Source: Balaenoptera acutorostrata (Eukaryota > Chordata > Mammalia > Artiodactyla > Balaenopteridae). From it: a stretch of DNA of 64,000 nt. Shown in pieces: positions 34,897-45,960 of this stretch. The notes under the pieces are model-generated. The model saw nothing but the letters and a program-made list of their open reading frames with translations, was not told the origin of the DNA and ran no database searches. Made by a program: the position numbers and the translations under genes. Each line of letters begins with the position of its first letter. The stretch's first letter is position 1. The stretch covers positions 65,348,128 through 65,412,127 of the forward strand of contig NC_080067.1 in assembly GCF_949987535.1 (NCBI RefSeq), given 5' to 3'.

Positions 34897-35018
34897 AAAT
34901 CTGCCAGCTCCTTGATTTTGAACTTCCCAACCTCCAGAACTGTGAGAAATAAATTTCTGTTGTTAACAAGCCTCCTAGTTCATGGTATTCTGTTATAGCA
35001 GCTTGGACAGACTAAAAC
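34897..35018 (+). mobile_element. MaLR LTR 3' end fragment
   Basis: TGCCAGCTCCTTGATTTTGA, CCTCCAGAACTGTGAGAAAT, AAATTTCTGTTGTTAACAAG and GCAGCTTGGACAGACTAAAA are the closing segment of MST/MLT1-type LTRs, including their polyadenylation signal AATAAA. It is a non-coding fossil. The 5' part is absent. Confidence 0.8.
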
Positions 35019-35545
35019 AGAGTGACAAACAATAAACTAAAATTTAGCAAGTTAGGTGTTATGTCAGATGGTTATTAAAGATGAATAAATGCCATGGCTG
35101 TTGGTGGTGGCAGGGGCTGGAGAAATAGGGTGGTCAGGCAAGGCCATTCTGAAGGAGATACTTGAATGAACACCTGAAAGAGGTAAGGAAGCAAATCATT
35201 CAGATATTGGGAGAATGCTTTAGGTGGAGAGAATAATATTATTTTCGTAATATATAATTCTATTAAAAGAAGGAGTGTGACAAACAGAAGAACAGAAACT
35301 ACACATGTAAGAAAAAGTCCCAAGAGGATCTATATTATACAAGGAAGTGAAAAGTGATCATCTTTGGGAATCTGTATGATTTTTTCTCTTACTTTGATTT
35401 TGTTTATCTTAATTTCTTGAATAGCTGTTTACCAGTGCTAGCTACATAATTTGTGGGGCTCATTGCTAACTGAAATGTGGAGCTTTTGTTCAAAAGCTAG
35501 AAAAAAGTGCTGTTAGCAGTTCATAAACATAAAGCTTTTTCTTTT

Positions 35546-35768
35546 TTTTTTTTAACATCTTTATTGGAGTATAATTGCTTTACAATGGTGTGTTAGTTTC
35601 TGCTTTATAACAAAGTGAATCAGTTATACATATACATATATCCCCATATCGCTTCCCTCTTGCGTCTCCCTCCCTCCCACCCCTCTAGGTGGTCACAAAG
35701 CACCGAGCTGATCTCCCTGTGCTATGTGGCTGCTTCCCACTAGCTATCTATTTCACATTTGGTAGTGT
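35546..35768 (-). mobile_element. L1 3' UTR fragment, reverse
   Basis: The left edge is the reversed A-tail. It continues with ACATCTTTATTGGAGTATAA, GAATCAGTTATACATATACA and GAGCTGATCTCCCTGTGCTA, and ends at TCACATTTGGTAGTGT. A perfect 15-bp TSD, AAAGCTTTTTCTTTT, lies at 35531-35545 and 35769-35783. It is nested inside the insert at 34894-35876. Confidence 0.95.
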
Positions 35769-35876
35769 AAAGCTTTTTCTTTTCTTCCACATTCTTTTTG
35801 TCAATTTGCCATGGTGTTTGTTTTGTCATTTAATGTCATTCTAAACAAAGTAAAAATTTTAAATTAAAAAAAAAAA

Positions 35877-36330
35877 AGATGTGGTATATATGTACAATGG
35901 ACTATTACTCAGCCATAAAAAAGAATGAAATATTGCCATTTGCAGCAACATGGATGGACCTAGAGATTATCATACTAAGTGAGGTAAGCCAGAAAGAGAA
36001 AGACAAATACCATATGGTATCACCTATATGTGGAATCTAAAAAAATAATACAAATCAACTTAATAATACAAATCAAACAGACAGACATAGAAAATAAACT
36101 TCTTATCAAAAGGGAAAGAGGAGGGAGAGGGATAAATTAGGAGTATGAGATTAATAGATACACAGCACTACATATAAAATAAACAAGGATTTACTGTAGA
36201 GTGCACAGAACTATATTCAATATCTTGTAATAACCTATAATGGAAAAGAATCTGAAACTGTACACCTGAAACTAACACAATATTGTAAATCAACTATAGT
36301 TTCATAAATAAAATAAAATAATCCACATGA
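35877..36330 (+). mobile_element. L1 LINE right segment (ORF2 end and 3' UTR)
   Basis: GATGTGGTATATATGTACAA resumes exactly where the segment ending at 34893 left off. It continues through GACCTAGAGATTATCATACT and AGAGTGCACAGAACTATATT to CTGTACACCTGAAACTAACA. A small direct repeat (AATAATACAAATCAA) occurs near 36046-36076. Confidence 0.92.
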
Positions 36331-36352
36331 CAATGATACATTAAAAAAAAAA

Positions 36353-36715
36353 GGGTTTCCCTGGTGATGCAGTGGTTAAGAATCCGCCTGCCAATGCAGG
36401 GACATGGGTTTGAGCCCTGGTCTGGGAAGATCCCACATGCCGTGGAGCAACTAAGCCTGTGCACCACAACTACTGAACCTGCACTCTAGAGCCCGTGAGA
36501 CACAACTAATGAGCCCGTGTGCCACAACTACTGAGCCCACGCACCTAGAGCCCGTGCTCTGCAACAAGAGAAGCCACCGCAATGAGAAGCCCATGCACCG
36601 CAACGAAGAGTAGCCTCCACTTGCCCCAACTAGAGAAGGTCTGTGCACAGCAACAAAGACCCAACGCAGCCAAAAATAAATAAAATAAATAAATTTATTA
36701 AAAAAAAAATCAAAA
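36353..36715 (+). mobile_element. CHR-family SINE, long subfamily
   Basis: TTTCCCTGGTGATGCAGTGG, a decayed B box (GGGTTTGAGCCCTGG), repeated CCACAACTACTGAGCC units and the tail CAGCCAAAAATAAATAAAAT plus an A-run. The TSD is not clear because both flanks are A-rich. Confidence 0.93.
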
Positions 36716-36879
36716 AGATAGTGGCACAAAACCGCTCTATCACTGTCATTCACCACCGTGCAGGGAGGAAACCTAGATTCATTTAAGAATGTGCTCGATG
36801 AGTCAGTAGAAATTATTAATTTTATTAAGTTTCAACCCTTCAGTACAAGCCCTTTTTAATATTCTGTGTTATAAAATGG

Positions 36880-37885
36880 GAAGTATGCATACAGCACTTC
36901 TGCTGCATTCTGAACCAAGGACCGTGGATATCTCATGATACTATGAGTTGCACCTGAGTTGCAAGCTGAACTACTAGCACCTTTTTTCATGGAACACCAT
37001 TTTTATCTGAAAGAAAAAACTTCAGACAAACTATGGTTTATTCAGACTTGAGTGTTTGGTATTTTCTCAAAAGTAAAGCGAGTCTATAACCTCAAGGGAA
37101 AAAAATGACAGTTGCCAATAACTTTCAATGAAAACTACAATTTTGGAAAACCTGTATCCACTGCTGTGAGCATCACAGCTTCCCAATACTTAAGTACTTT
37201 TCTGATGAGATCAGTGTTATAACTAACAAATGTGATTTTTTTAAATATTGTATACGACACGCATAACTCAGTAAACCAACACTTTCCAACTGACCAATGC
37301 ATGAAATTACAGAATCATGCATGGATAAAAGATTCATCAAAGTACAAGACATGCCAATAAATTTTAATATAACAAACTACAAAAAGTTCATTGATTATAG
37401 TTTCAGATTTCACACTGAAAATCACCTTCAAGAAACTATCACTTGTCGAGCTTTGGTGCAATATCAAAGACAAATATCCACGATTAACTGAAAAGGCTGT
37501 TAAAATACCCCTCACTTTTCTAACTACATGTCTATGAAGCTGGATTTTCTAGATATACTTCAACCAAAACAACATTTTACAAGAGATGAATGCAGAACAA
37601 ATATGAGAATCCAGCTGTCTTCTATTAAGTCAGACATTAAAGAGATTTGTACACATGATGATGCCACTCTTCTCACTAAATGTTTGTGTTGCAAAATATA
37701 ATTATTTTTCACTTAAAAATTGTTATGTTAACATTTTATGGTTTTATGATCGTTATTTTTAAATTATTAAATATTTAACATTTTTATTTCTAATATGGTA
37801 AATAACAAGGGCTCTTTGGGATCCTCAATGATTTAAGAATATAAAGGGATCCCAAGACCAAAATGTTTGAAAGCTGCTGAAAAAG
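36880..37885 (+). pseudogene. Fossil hAT-type transposase element
   Basis: The region reads like the 3' half of an autonomous mammalian hAT element. CAATGCATGAAATTACAGAA and CATGGATAAAAGATTCATCA lie in an open remnant (37297-37491, 64 codons). AAGGCTGTTAAAATACCCCT, AATATGAGAATCCAGCTGTC and ATTAAGTCAGACATTAAAGA give the transposase C-terminal IQLSSIKSDIKEIC-like run. The end GCTCTTTGGGATCCTCAATG and CCCAAGACCAAAATGTTTGA matches the Charlie-type terminus. Stops and frameshifts disable it. I name the class but not the subfamily. Confidence 0.65.
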
Positions 37886-38330
37886 TTTGGCTCTCAGATC
37901 ACTGAAACCTCAGATCAGTCAAGAAGTCATGCAAATACCCTGATGTTTGCTACACACATAACTGTAATTTTACTTCTGCCTGGAATACTATGAGTCTCTC
38001 TCAGGAAAGAATAGGAGTAGAGAAGACACCTCAGAAATGCATAGTACAAGAAAAATGTTTCTTTTTTTATTATAAAATAATGTATGACAAAGACAGCCAC
38101 TGTAGCAAATGACTGAAAACCACCTAAATGTTTGGTTTGTTGTTAGATTTTGAACTTCAGATGCAGACAGCAGTTTGATCTAATTGTGGCCTTAATTTGT
38201 CTGCATGCTGTCATCATTGGTCCATGTATGATCCCTTTCCTTTGTTTTACTTTTTCTTCACTTTGCTCTCTTTACTTCACTCTTTCTTCAAGTTTCACGC
38301 TCATTTCCCTCCTCTATTAACCCATTTTAA
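37886..38330. other. Unique AT-rich sequence
   Basis: Nothing recognised. Confidence 0.5.
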
Positions 38331-39179
38331 AGAGATTAGAATGTATATTTAAATGTGTACAGCATTACAAAATAGGTATAGTTGTTTTGTAAAGAATTAT
38401 GTGTGTTCTATTTAAATAAATAGCATTTGTGCTATAGCTCTCATTATGTTTCTTATTTGTTCTTTCATGATTATGTTTTTAAGATTTTTCCATGATCAAT
38501 GAGTTCACTGCTTCTTACTGCTGCATAGTACTTCATAGTATGCATCCACTATATTTTACTTATTGATTAAAATTACTTATCAGATGCACCTAACTCTCTA
38601 CCTCCATTAGTGATATTATAACATCCATGAACATGTCCTCACTAAAATTTTTGCTAGTTCTCTGGAAGAACAGATCCATGAGTAGGACTGCTATGCATAT
38701 GACTGTACAATTTATATTCCCATCAGCAGTGCAAAAATCTCCACTATTCCATATCCTCTCCAATACTTGGTATTATCCACCTTTCTAACTGCTGCCACGC
38801 ACATACTTGTCAAATGATATTTTATTGTTGCTTTAATTTGCATTTCACTTCTTTATAATGAACTTTAGCAACTCTTCATATATTTGCTATTTATTCAGAC
38901 ATCTTCTCTGAATTACCTGTTTAACTTCTTATGAATTTTTCTCTTGGGGTCTCCATATTTTTCATGTTGATTTAAGGGGTTCTTGCATTTTGGGGATATT
39001 ATCCCTTGCTGGTTTTAAACATGGCAAATACCTTTCCCAATCTTAACATCTGTTTGTTAACTTCATCTATGGAACACTACATTGAACAAAATCCTTAACC
39101 TGTGGTGTAGCCAAATCCAGCCACTCTTTTTTGACTTATAGTTGCTGCCTTTGAGATTTTGTTTAAAAAGCCTTTTCTG

Positions 39180-39360
39180 GGGTGGGAGAGGGATAAATTA
39201 GGAGGTTGGGATTAACATATACACACTATTATATATAAAATAGATAACCAACAAGGACCTACTGTATAGCACAGGGAACTCTACTCAATATTTTGTAATA
39301 ACTTATAAGGAAAAAGAATCTGAAAAAGAATATATATATACATATATATGTGTATATGTA

Positions 39361-39392
<32 letters not shown>

Positions 39393-39480
39393 AAACTGAA
39401 TCACTGTGCTGTACACCTGAAACTAACAAACACTGTAAATCAACTGTACTTCAATAAAAATAAATAAATAAAATTAAAAT
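39180..39480 (+). mobile_element. L1 3' UTR insertion with (TA)n expansion
   Basis: GGGATAAATTAGGAGGTTGG, GACCTACTGTATAGCACAGG and CTGTACACCTGAAACTAACA are the L1 3' end, finishing AATAAATAAATAAAATTAAA. An AT/GT microsatellite at about 39331-39392 has grown inside it. Confidence 0.9.
39331..39392. repeat. (TA)n/(TG)n microsatellite
   Basis: Alternating TATATA, TGTGTA and TATATATATATATATATATA derived from the L1 'aaagaatatatata' segment. Confidence 0.95.
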
Positions 39481-39560
39481 TAAATTTCCTCCCCTTCGGT
39501 CACAAAGATTTTATTTCACATTTTCTTCTATTATCCTCTACTATCTTTATATCTTTATCT

Positions 39561-39908
39561 TTTTTATTATATATTTTTTAAAATTTTGGGCTGCGTTAGG
39601 TCTTCGTTGCTGAGCACGGGCTTTCTCTAGTTGCAGCAAGCTGGGGCTACTCTTTGTTGTGGTACGCAGGCTTATCATTGTGGTGGCTTCTCTCATTGCG
39701 GAGCATGGGCTCTAGGTGTGCGTGCTTCAGTAGTTGTGGCACGCGTGCTCAATAGTTGTGGCTCATGGGCTCTAGAACGCAGGCTCAGTAGTTGTGGCGC
39801 ACGGGCTTAGGTGCTCCACAGCATGTGGTGTCTTCCCAGACCAGGGATCAAACCTGTGTCCCCTGCACTGGCAGGCAGATTCTTAACCACTGTGCCACCA
39901 GGGAAGTC
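39561..39908 (-). mobile_element. CHR-family SINE, reverse
   Basis: The tail (about AAAATTTTGGGCTGCGTTAG) is at the left. The reversed head CTGTGCCACCAGGGAAGTCC is at the right. The flanks share ATCTTTATCT (39551-39560 and about 39918-39927), a likely TSD within similar AT/CT sequence. Confidence 0.92.
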
Positions 39909-40515
39909 CTATATCGTTATCTTTATCTCTCATATTATTAGGTCCTTAGTCTATCTGGAGCCAACTTTTATGTAAGTTAGCAGTCTGTATTTTTCTCCAT
40001 ATAATGATCCTCACATCATCTACTAAATTATTTGCCTTTCTTCAATTGCTTTGTGATACAAACATTATCATATGTCTTTATATATACCTAGATCTATTTT
40101 TAAGCTCTCAATTCTGTTTTGTTTTGGTTTATTTACATATTGCTGGAACAACAGCATCATCATCACCATCACCATTTATAGCATGTCTTATCTGATGATT
40201 GAGGGTGACTACTATCTATCTCTTTGGCTCATCTTTTCCTATGCACATTTTTAGAAATTTTGGGGCCATCAGCCATCCATATAAATTTTAGAATTTATTG
40301 TTTCTCAAAAATCCAGTTAGAATTTTGATTGGAATTTCATTTACTTTGCCTGTGTACTTGGAGAGAATTGATAACTTTATTAGGTTAAATCATATCCCCC
40401 GTGCACACAGTATCTCTCCCCATTTATTCAAATCTCATTTATGTCCCTTTCTATTTTTCTACTAAAGGAAACAAAAAAAGGAGAATTTATGTTTCTTAAA
40501 ATAATACCTTATTTT

Positions 40516-40828
40516 TTTTTTTTTAAAGAAATTCACGTTCTTTTATTTATTTATTTATTTATTTATGACTGTGTTGAGTCTTCGTTTCTGTGCGAGGGCT
40601 TTCTCTAGTTACGGCAAGTGGGGACCACTCTTCATCGCTGTGCGCGGGCCTCTCACCATCACGGCCTCTCTTGTTGCGGAGCACAGGCTCCAGACGCGCA
40701 GGCTCAGTAGTTGTGGCTCACGGGCCCAGTTGCGCCGTGGCATGTGGGATCTTCCCAGACCAGGGCTCAAACCCGTGTCCCCTGCATTGGCAGGCAGATT
40801 CTCAACCACTGCGCCACCAGGGAAGCCC
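40516..40828 (-). mobile_element. CHR-family SINE, reverse
   Basis: From left to right: T-run, (TTTA)n, TGTGTTGAGTCTTCGTTTCT, reversed B box GGGCTCAAACCCGTG, reversed head CTGCGCCACCAGGGAAGCCC. The TSD AATACCTTATTTT lies at 40503-40515 and 40829-40841. Frames of 73-98 codons over it are SINE translation. Confidence 0.95.
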
Positions 40829-41204
40829 AATACCTTATTTTTATTATAAGAATAGTTTGTCTAAAAGGAGTGCTTTTTTGAGTTGATATACAAATATACA
40901 AGTGTACAACTTCTATTAATCTTGTTAAACTTTTGTACTCATAGTATGTTCATTCAATTGGATTTTCTATATAGATAATAATATCATCTTCAAATAATGA
41001 GTTTTATTTTTTCTAATCCTAACATGCCTTTATCCTGCCTTAAAAGATAGGTGGGACCTCTAATATTGTTTAAATGGTAATGAAAATTGTAAACATCTTT
41101 TTCTTGTTCTTCGTTTCAATGGAAATGCTTCTAATTTATTCCAGTATGTTTTTTGTAAATTGTCTGGGAAGTCCTTTCATACTCCTAATATTCTGTAAAT
41201 TTTT

Positions 41205-41498
41205 TTTTTTAATTTATTTATTTATGTATTTATTTTTGGCTGTGTTGGGTCTTCGTTTCTGTGCGAGGGCTTTCTCTAGTTGTGGCAAGCGGGGGCCACT
41301 CTTCATCACGGTGCGCGGGCCTCTCACTATCGCGGCCTCTTTTGTTGCGGAGCACAGGCTCCAGATGCGCAGGCTCAGTAGTTGTGGCTCACGGGCCTAG
41401 TCGCTCCGCGGCATGTGGGATCTTCCCAGACCAGGGCTCGAACCCGTGTCCCCTGCATTGGCAGGCAGATTCTCAACCACTGCGCCACCAGGGAAGCC
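41205..41498 (-). mobile_element. CHR-family SINE, reverse
   Basis: GGCTGTGTTGGGTCTTCGTT, reversed B box AGGGCTCGAACCCGTG and reversed head GCGCCACCAGGGAAGCC. The TSD CTGTAAATTTTT lies at 41193-41204 and 41499-41510. It is one of the least diverged copies in the window. Confidence 0.96.
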
Positions 41499-41703
41499 CT
41501 GTAAATTTTTCATAAATAAGTATTAATACTTTATTCTGCAACTCATCATAGAGAAGATGTTTTTTCTGTGTCTCATGAAATTATCATATGATATTTCTTC
41601 TCTGATCTAATACTAAAGTGAAATACATTGATACATTTTTTTCTGACATTGAACTATCCTTTCATTCTTGGGATAAATACTACTCAATCAATATGCACTT
41701 TTT

Positions 41704-41830
41704 AGGGAATTCCCTGGCAGTACAGTGGTTAGGAGTCGGTGTTTCCACTGGCAGGACCCGAGTTCAATCCCTGGTCGGAATTAAGATCCCGCAAGCCATG
41801 TGGCACGGCAAAAAAAAAAAAAAAAAAAAG
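41704..41830 (+). mobile_element. Short CHR-type SINE
   Basis: AGGGAATTCCCTGGCAGTAC, CGAGTTCAATCCCTGGTCGG and AAGATCCCGCAAGCCATGTG followed by about 20 A. It has the same head-only structure as the copy at 30314. Confidence 0.92.
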
Positions 41831-42215
41831 TAATTTTTAAAATAAACTATTGGATTTGGTTAGCTAATATTTTATTTAGAATTATTGCACTCACATCCAT
41901 AATGAAATAGGTTTATGCTTTTCTTGTCTTGTATCTTCCTTATCTGTCTTATATCGTCATCATCCTTATCTTGATTTGATAATCAAGATTATAAAGCTTC
42001 ATACAAAATGAGCGGGCCAACTGGGTAGCTCCTTTCTTGTATTTTTTTTTTTTTCCGTTTTCTGGAGCAATTTATATAAAATAAATATTATTTGTCCCTT
42101 GAAAGTTTTGTAAAATCCCACTGGAAAACCATCTAAGCTAGGGGCCTTTTTTGGTGGAGAGGTTATAGATTCTTTTTCTTTAATCATTATTTATACACTG
42201 ACGTACTTAATAAAT

Positions 42216-42780
42216 TCTGTATTATGTGAATGCGTAAGTTATGTAGAAAATTATAACACACACCTTTAAAAAACCAGAGAAGTAATACACAATAATGTTT
42301 TTAAATTCATACAACACAGTTTGTGCCAAATATCTTCCACTTGCCCATCCATACCCTTTCCCACCCTGCTCTGCCTCAGGAGGCTGCCCTGTATAGGCAT
42401 GTTGCCTAGACATCTAGCTCCTTGACTGGATTAGGCCAATCTGCAACAGGAAATCCAAGGGAGGGAGAAGAGTATTTATTCCCCTCGTCTCCTTCCTGGA
42501 AGTCCCTTCAGGATTGTTTCCTTCTTGACCAAAGTCACAGCTCCTCCCAAGGTGGTTTTCCCTCCACCACTCTTTGTCTCTTATTTCCAGAAATTGCTCC
42601 TTCTCTTCATCCTTTTGGGCCTTAAGGTGTTAACAACCCCGGGATACTACACTAATCTTTCTGGTTTCCCAACACCTCATCCACATGTTTGTAAGCAGTC
42701 TCTTTATTAACCATTTTTGATTATCCTAATTTGAAAGTGCCATCTGTTTCCTCCTGAGATCCTGACTGATATGCAGGTGA
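42216..42780 (+). other. Probable old interspersed repeat, unassigned
   Basis: CCATACCCTTTCCCACCCTG, CTCTGCCTCAGGAGGCTG, TCTCTTTATTAACCATTTTT and TGCCATCTGTTTCCTCCTGA then GATCCTGACTGATA are phrases I know from a mammalian repeat (LTR- or L1 3' end-like). I cannot place the family. Open frames of 61-67 codons are not convincing. Confidence 0.45.
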
Positions 42781-43138
42781 CAGAGAAAATCCACCTCCAA
42801 CTCCTCCAGATTAACAATTACTAACAGTTTGGTGTATATATCCTTCCAAACACAGAACATATTTGTGACAAATATAACACCAAAAACATGCAGATAAAAC
42901 ACAGACAATGTTTTTAAAATGAGAACTCGTTTTAAAAAGTGAACATTTCTGGTTGCTACTGACGTCACCTCATTTTTTTAAACTCTTTCCTTTCTTGGTC
43001 CCTATAACCCTTCACAATTCTGATACTCCTTTAATCTTTTTGACAGCGCTACCTCTGTCTCCCTTTATAGGCTTATCTTCTTCCATTTAAGTGTTCAGGT
43101 TTTGTCCATAGTTCTCTCACAACCTTCTCTCTCTTTTT
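42781..43138. other. Unique sequence
   Basis: Nothing recognised. Confidence 0.5.
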
Positions 43139-43139
43139 G

Positions 43140-44095
43140 AGACTGTGTTCCCCACGGAGATTCAACTATAATTACAATGCAAATGATTCCAAGATATCTG
43201 TCGCTAGTTCTGACCTCTCTCCCAAGTTCCTCCATTTTCATCACTCTCCGATAGCTATCTTCACCCTTAACAAACTAACAACTATTCAAATACAACAGGA
43301 TCCAAACCAAATTCACATCTTTTCCACTAACCCAGTTCCTCCACTTGACTCTCCTCTTTCTACTCCTAATACCATCATTCTTCTTATCATCCCAGCCCAA
43401 AATTTGGTGTCATACTTGATTCTTTTTTATTGCTATCCATCCCTTCTACTTTGACAAATTTTAGCAGTTCCTATAGCCACAATATTCATCCAATATTCAC
43501 TTCCTCCTTTTGGTCACAACAGCCAAAATCGAATATGAGACTCTTATCCTGGAATCTCACAACACCCTCCCAACTCAGCTCCCCACCTCTAGTTTTTCCT
43601 CCCCTTATACCCAGCCTTCCAACAGACTGACAACCTAATCTTCCTAAAAAACACATTTCTATTTTCTAAATTAAAAAATAACTGCCCAGTATTCCCTGAA
43701 TTTAAGTCTCTACTTCATGGTTTATATCCAAATGTCTGTACTATATGACCTTAAACCTACACAAGCCTTCATTCCAGTACTTCCGCCATACTCCTATCAC
43801 GGAGCTTTAGCATATGCTGTTTTCTCTGCTTATAAAGTCTTCCTCACATCTCTGCTGGTTTAAATCCTTTAAGGTCCAGCTCAAATTCTACTTCCTAATG
43901 TGCCTCCCTTGAGACATTAATCATATTCTTCTTTACATTACATGTGTACTGTCATCTTGTTCACCAGATTAAAAGTTCCCTGAGGGTCGGAACTATTTCT
44001 TAATCATTTTTGTTTCCCTCACAGCACCTATGTAACCCCTTTACAGTACTGGTAGTCAATAAATAATAATTAATTCTTGAATTAATCAATAAATG
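43140..44095 (+). mobile_element. L2 LINE, about 950 bp of 3' end
   Basis: CATCATTCTTCTTATCATCC, CCAGCCTTCCAACAGACTGA, ATCTTCCTAAAAAACACATT, GGAGCTTTAGCATATGCTGT, CCTTTAAGGTCCAGCTCAAA and AGTTCCCTGAGGGTCGGAAC follow L2 ORF2 end and 3' UTR in order. It finishes with GGTAGTCAATAAATAATAAT. The 105-codon frame at 43137-43454 is a degraded or shifted L2 frame. Confidence 0.8.
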
Positions 44096-45178
44096 AAAAC
44101 AAATAATCAGAAAGAAAAAAAAACAGGTTTCCTTTCCTTTAATGAAGATTTAGAAACCATTTGCTTTTTGTGTTTTTTAAATAGTTTTTTTTTTAAATGC
44201 ATGCACACTTATATTCTGTAACAGTTGTTTATTTTAAATTTTTAAAAGATTATAAATTATATAAACTACATACAGGAGACCAAGTTCAACATAAGGCATG
44301 ATTGATCACAACATGAACCATAACTGTTGTATGATTTCTAACCTAAAATAAGTGTGACTTTGGTACAAGCCAGTCTTTCTTTAAAGAAAAAGGAGAATAA
44401 GAACCCTGGGCCTTTAACTGAAAGACTCTATGTGGTTACTTCCTCTTTAGTGACACTACTATCCAAACCTACTTGAATGGAATTACCTTAATTGTATTTT
44501 TGCAGATAACCAGTGCAAACAAAAAATAAATATGGTACTTCTGGCTATCAGAAGTTGACTGTATTGAGCAACCAGCTCATCTTAAAAGCTACGCTATGAA
44601 GTGTTATACAGTATATAAATAAAAGAACAACTTGTGGCTTCAAAGATGGAGTGACACAGGTGGCTAAATAATCTGTTTATTACTTCAGTGTGAAGAAAAG
44701 ATTGAACATTTTCCTGCCTTCACTCCTTCCTTCCTAAACCCATCCTATGTGCCAATCACTATGGTAGGCACTGGGGATATCAAGTAGGATAACGACGTGA
44801 ACCCTTCTTTAAAGGAGAGACAGAATTATAAACAAATGATGGGAAAATAATCTAAATGTAAAGTTTGTGCCAGGCATAGCAGCAATACAGAAAAAGAAAC
44901 AAAATTATCATTACAAACAGTTTTATTGTTGAGAGCCTTTGCTAATCTAGTTTTCTATAAATTACTATAAAATATCACCCACCAGACAAAACCAGGAAAA
45001 AAGAATATATTATAACACTTAAGTATCTGAATAATTTATAATGGCTATATTACTTAGAAAACTTCAGTTCATTTAGGCAAAATGATGAGATCACTGGTCT
45101 CAAAATTGAAGAAAAAGCATATAGGGCCTGAAAAGAACATACGATTGTAAGTATTTAAAAGTGAGGGCTAAACTAATA
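44096..45178. other. Mostly unique; possible reverse L2 piece at 44720-44890
   Basis: CCTATGTGCCAATCACTATG, GTAGGCACTGGGGATATCAA and AGGAGAGACAGAATTATAAA resemble the reversed L2 end. The rest is AT-rich and featureless. Confidence 0.5.
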
Positions 45179-45350
45179 GGGACCTACTGTATAGCACAGG
45201 GAACTCTACTCTGTAATGGCCTATATGGGAAAAGAATCTAAAAAAGAGTGGATATATGTATATGTATAACTGATTCACTTTGCTGTACACCTGAAACTAA
45301 CACAACATAGTAAATCAACTAGACTCCAATAAAATTTTTTTAAAAAAGAA
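45179..45350 (+). mobile_element. L1 3' end fragment
   Basis: GGGACCTACTGTATAGCACA, AATGGCCTATATGGGAAAAG, CTGATTCACTTTGCTGTACA and GTAAATCAACTAGACTCCAA, ending in an A/T-rich tail. It is about 170 bp only. Confidence 0.92.
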
Positions 45351-45574
45351 GATTGTACTTCTACTATTTTAAAAAAAATGTTGAGCGCTAGTCATAATTA
45401 TTTTCTGTAGTCAGGAGGGAAAATGCCTGTTTACTTCATATTTTAACAGGATACTTACCTGCCTGAGATTTCTTATCTCTGAACTAAATAAATCATTTTA
45501 ATTTCAAGCAAAGCCACAAAGCATTATTTCTCAAAATACATATTTAAGTAATTGCTTACTTACTTGTCTTTTTC

Positions 45575-45690
45575 CTCTCTAGACTGTGAGCTTCTTCTAG
45601 GACAAAGACGATTTCCTATTCATCTTTATATCTAATGCCCAAGCACAATTCCTGGCACATAACAGAGAATAAACACTTGTTAAAGGAAAA
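45575..45690 (+). mobile_element. L2 LINE 3' terminal fragment
   Basis: CTCTAGACTGTGAGCTTCTT, GACAAAGACGATTTCCTATT, AATTCCTGGCACATAACAGA and GAATAAACACTTGTTAAAGG are the classical L2 3' end. Confidence 0.85.
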
Positions 45691-45888
45691 ATGTAAATAC
45701 AGACCTTTAGATCCTTTCCAGCTCTCAATATTCGAGTTTTTTAATGCTCACCATTTGCATCCTTTTCTTATCCTCCTCCTACTGGTAAAAACAAGGGGGT
45801 ATTTCCAAACAGCCTAATTTATGGTATATTGGTGTTTCAACAAACTAAAGCCTCAAGACTTACTAGGGAACTTTAATTCCCAAAAAAA

Positions 45889-45960
45889 TGAGGGAGGAAG
45901 GAAGGAAGGAAGGAAGGAAGGGAGGGGGGAGGGAGGGAGGAAGAGGGAAGGAAGAAAAGA
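45889..45960. repeat. (GGAA)n/(GGGA)n purine microsatellite
   Basis: GAGGGAGGAAGGAAGGAAGG continues through G-rich units to GGGAAGGAAGAAAAGAAA. The overlapping 60-codon Gly/Arg/Glu-rich frame is a translation of the repeat. Confidence 0.96.

Larger units (their letters stand above)
34894..35876 (+). mobile_element. About 980-bp poly(A)-ended insert within the L1
   Basis: Non-L1 DNA lies between the two halves of the L1. It starts with a MaLR LTR end (34897-35018), continues through unique sequence, carries a younger L1 piece (35546-35768) and ends in an A-run (about 35864-35876). L1 sequence resumes with GATGTGGT, matching GACGTGGT just before the insert (34886-34893). This pattern fits a retroposed transcript with a TSD of about 8 bp and one mismatch. 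It contains no coding region I recognise. Confidence 0.6.
38331..42215 (-). mobile_element. Ancient L1M LINE, reverse, split by five insertions
   Basis: Between the younger elements the plus strand reads reversed L1 ORF2: TTTCATGTTGATTTAAGGGG, TCCAGTTAGAATTTTGATTG, GGAATTTCATTTACTTTGCC, TTACTGCTGCATAGTACTTC and ATAAAGCTTCATACAAAATG. The order runs from the ORF2 end (left) to the RT region (right). It is old and stop-ridden. Insertions lie at about 39180-39480, 39561-39908, 40516-40828, 41205-41498 and 41704-41830. Confidence 0.75.
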
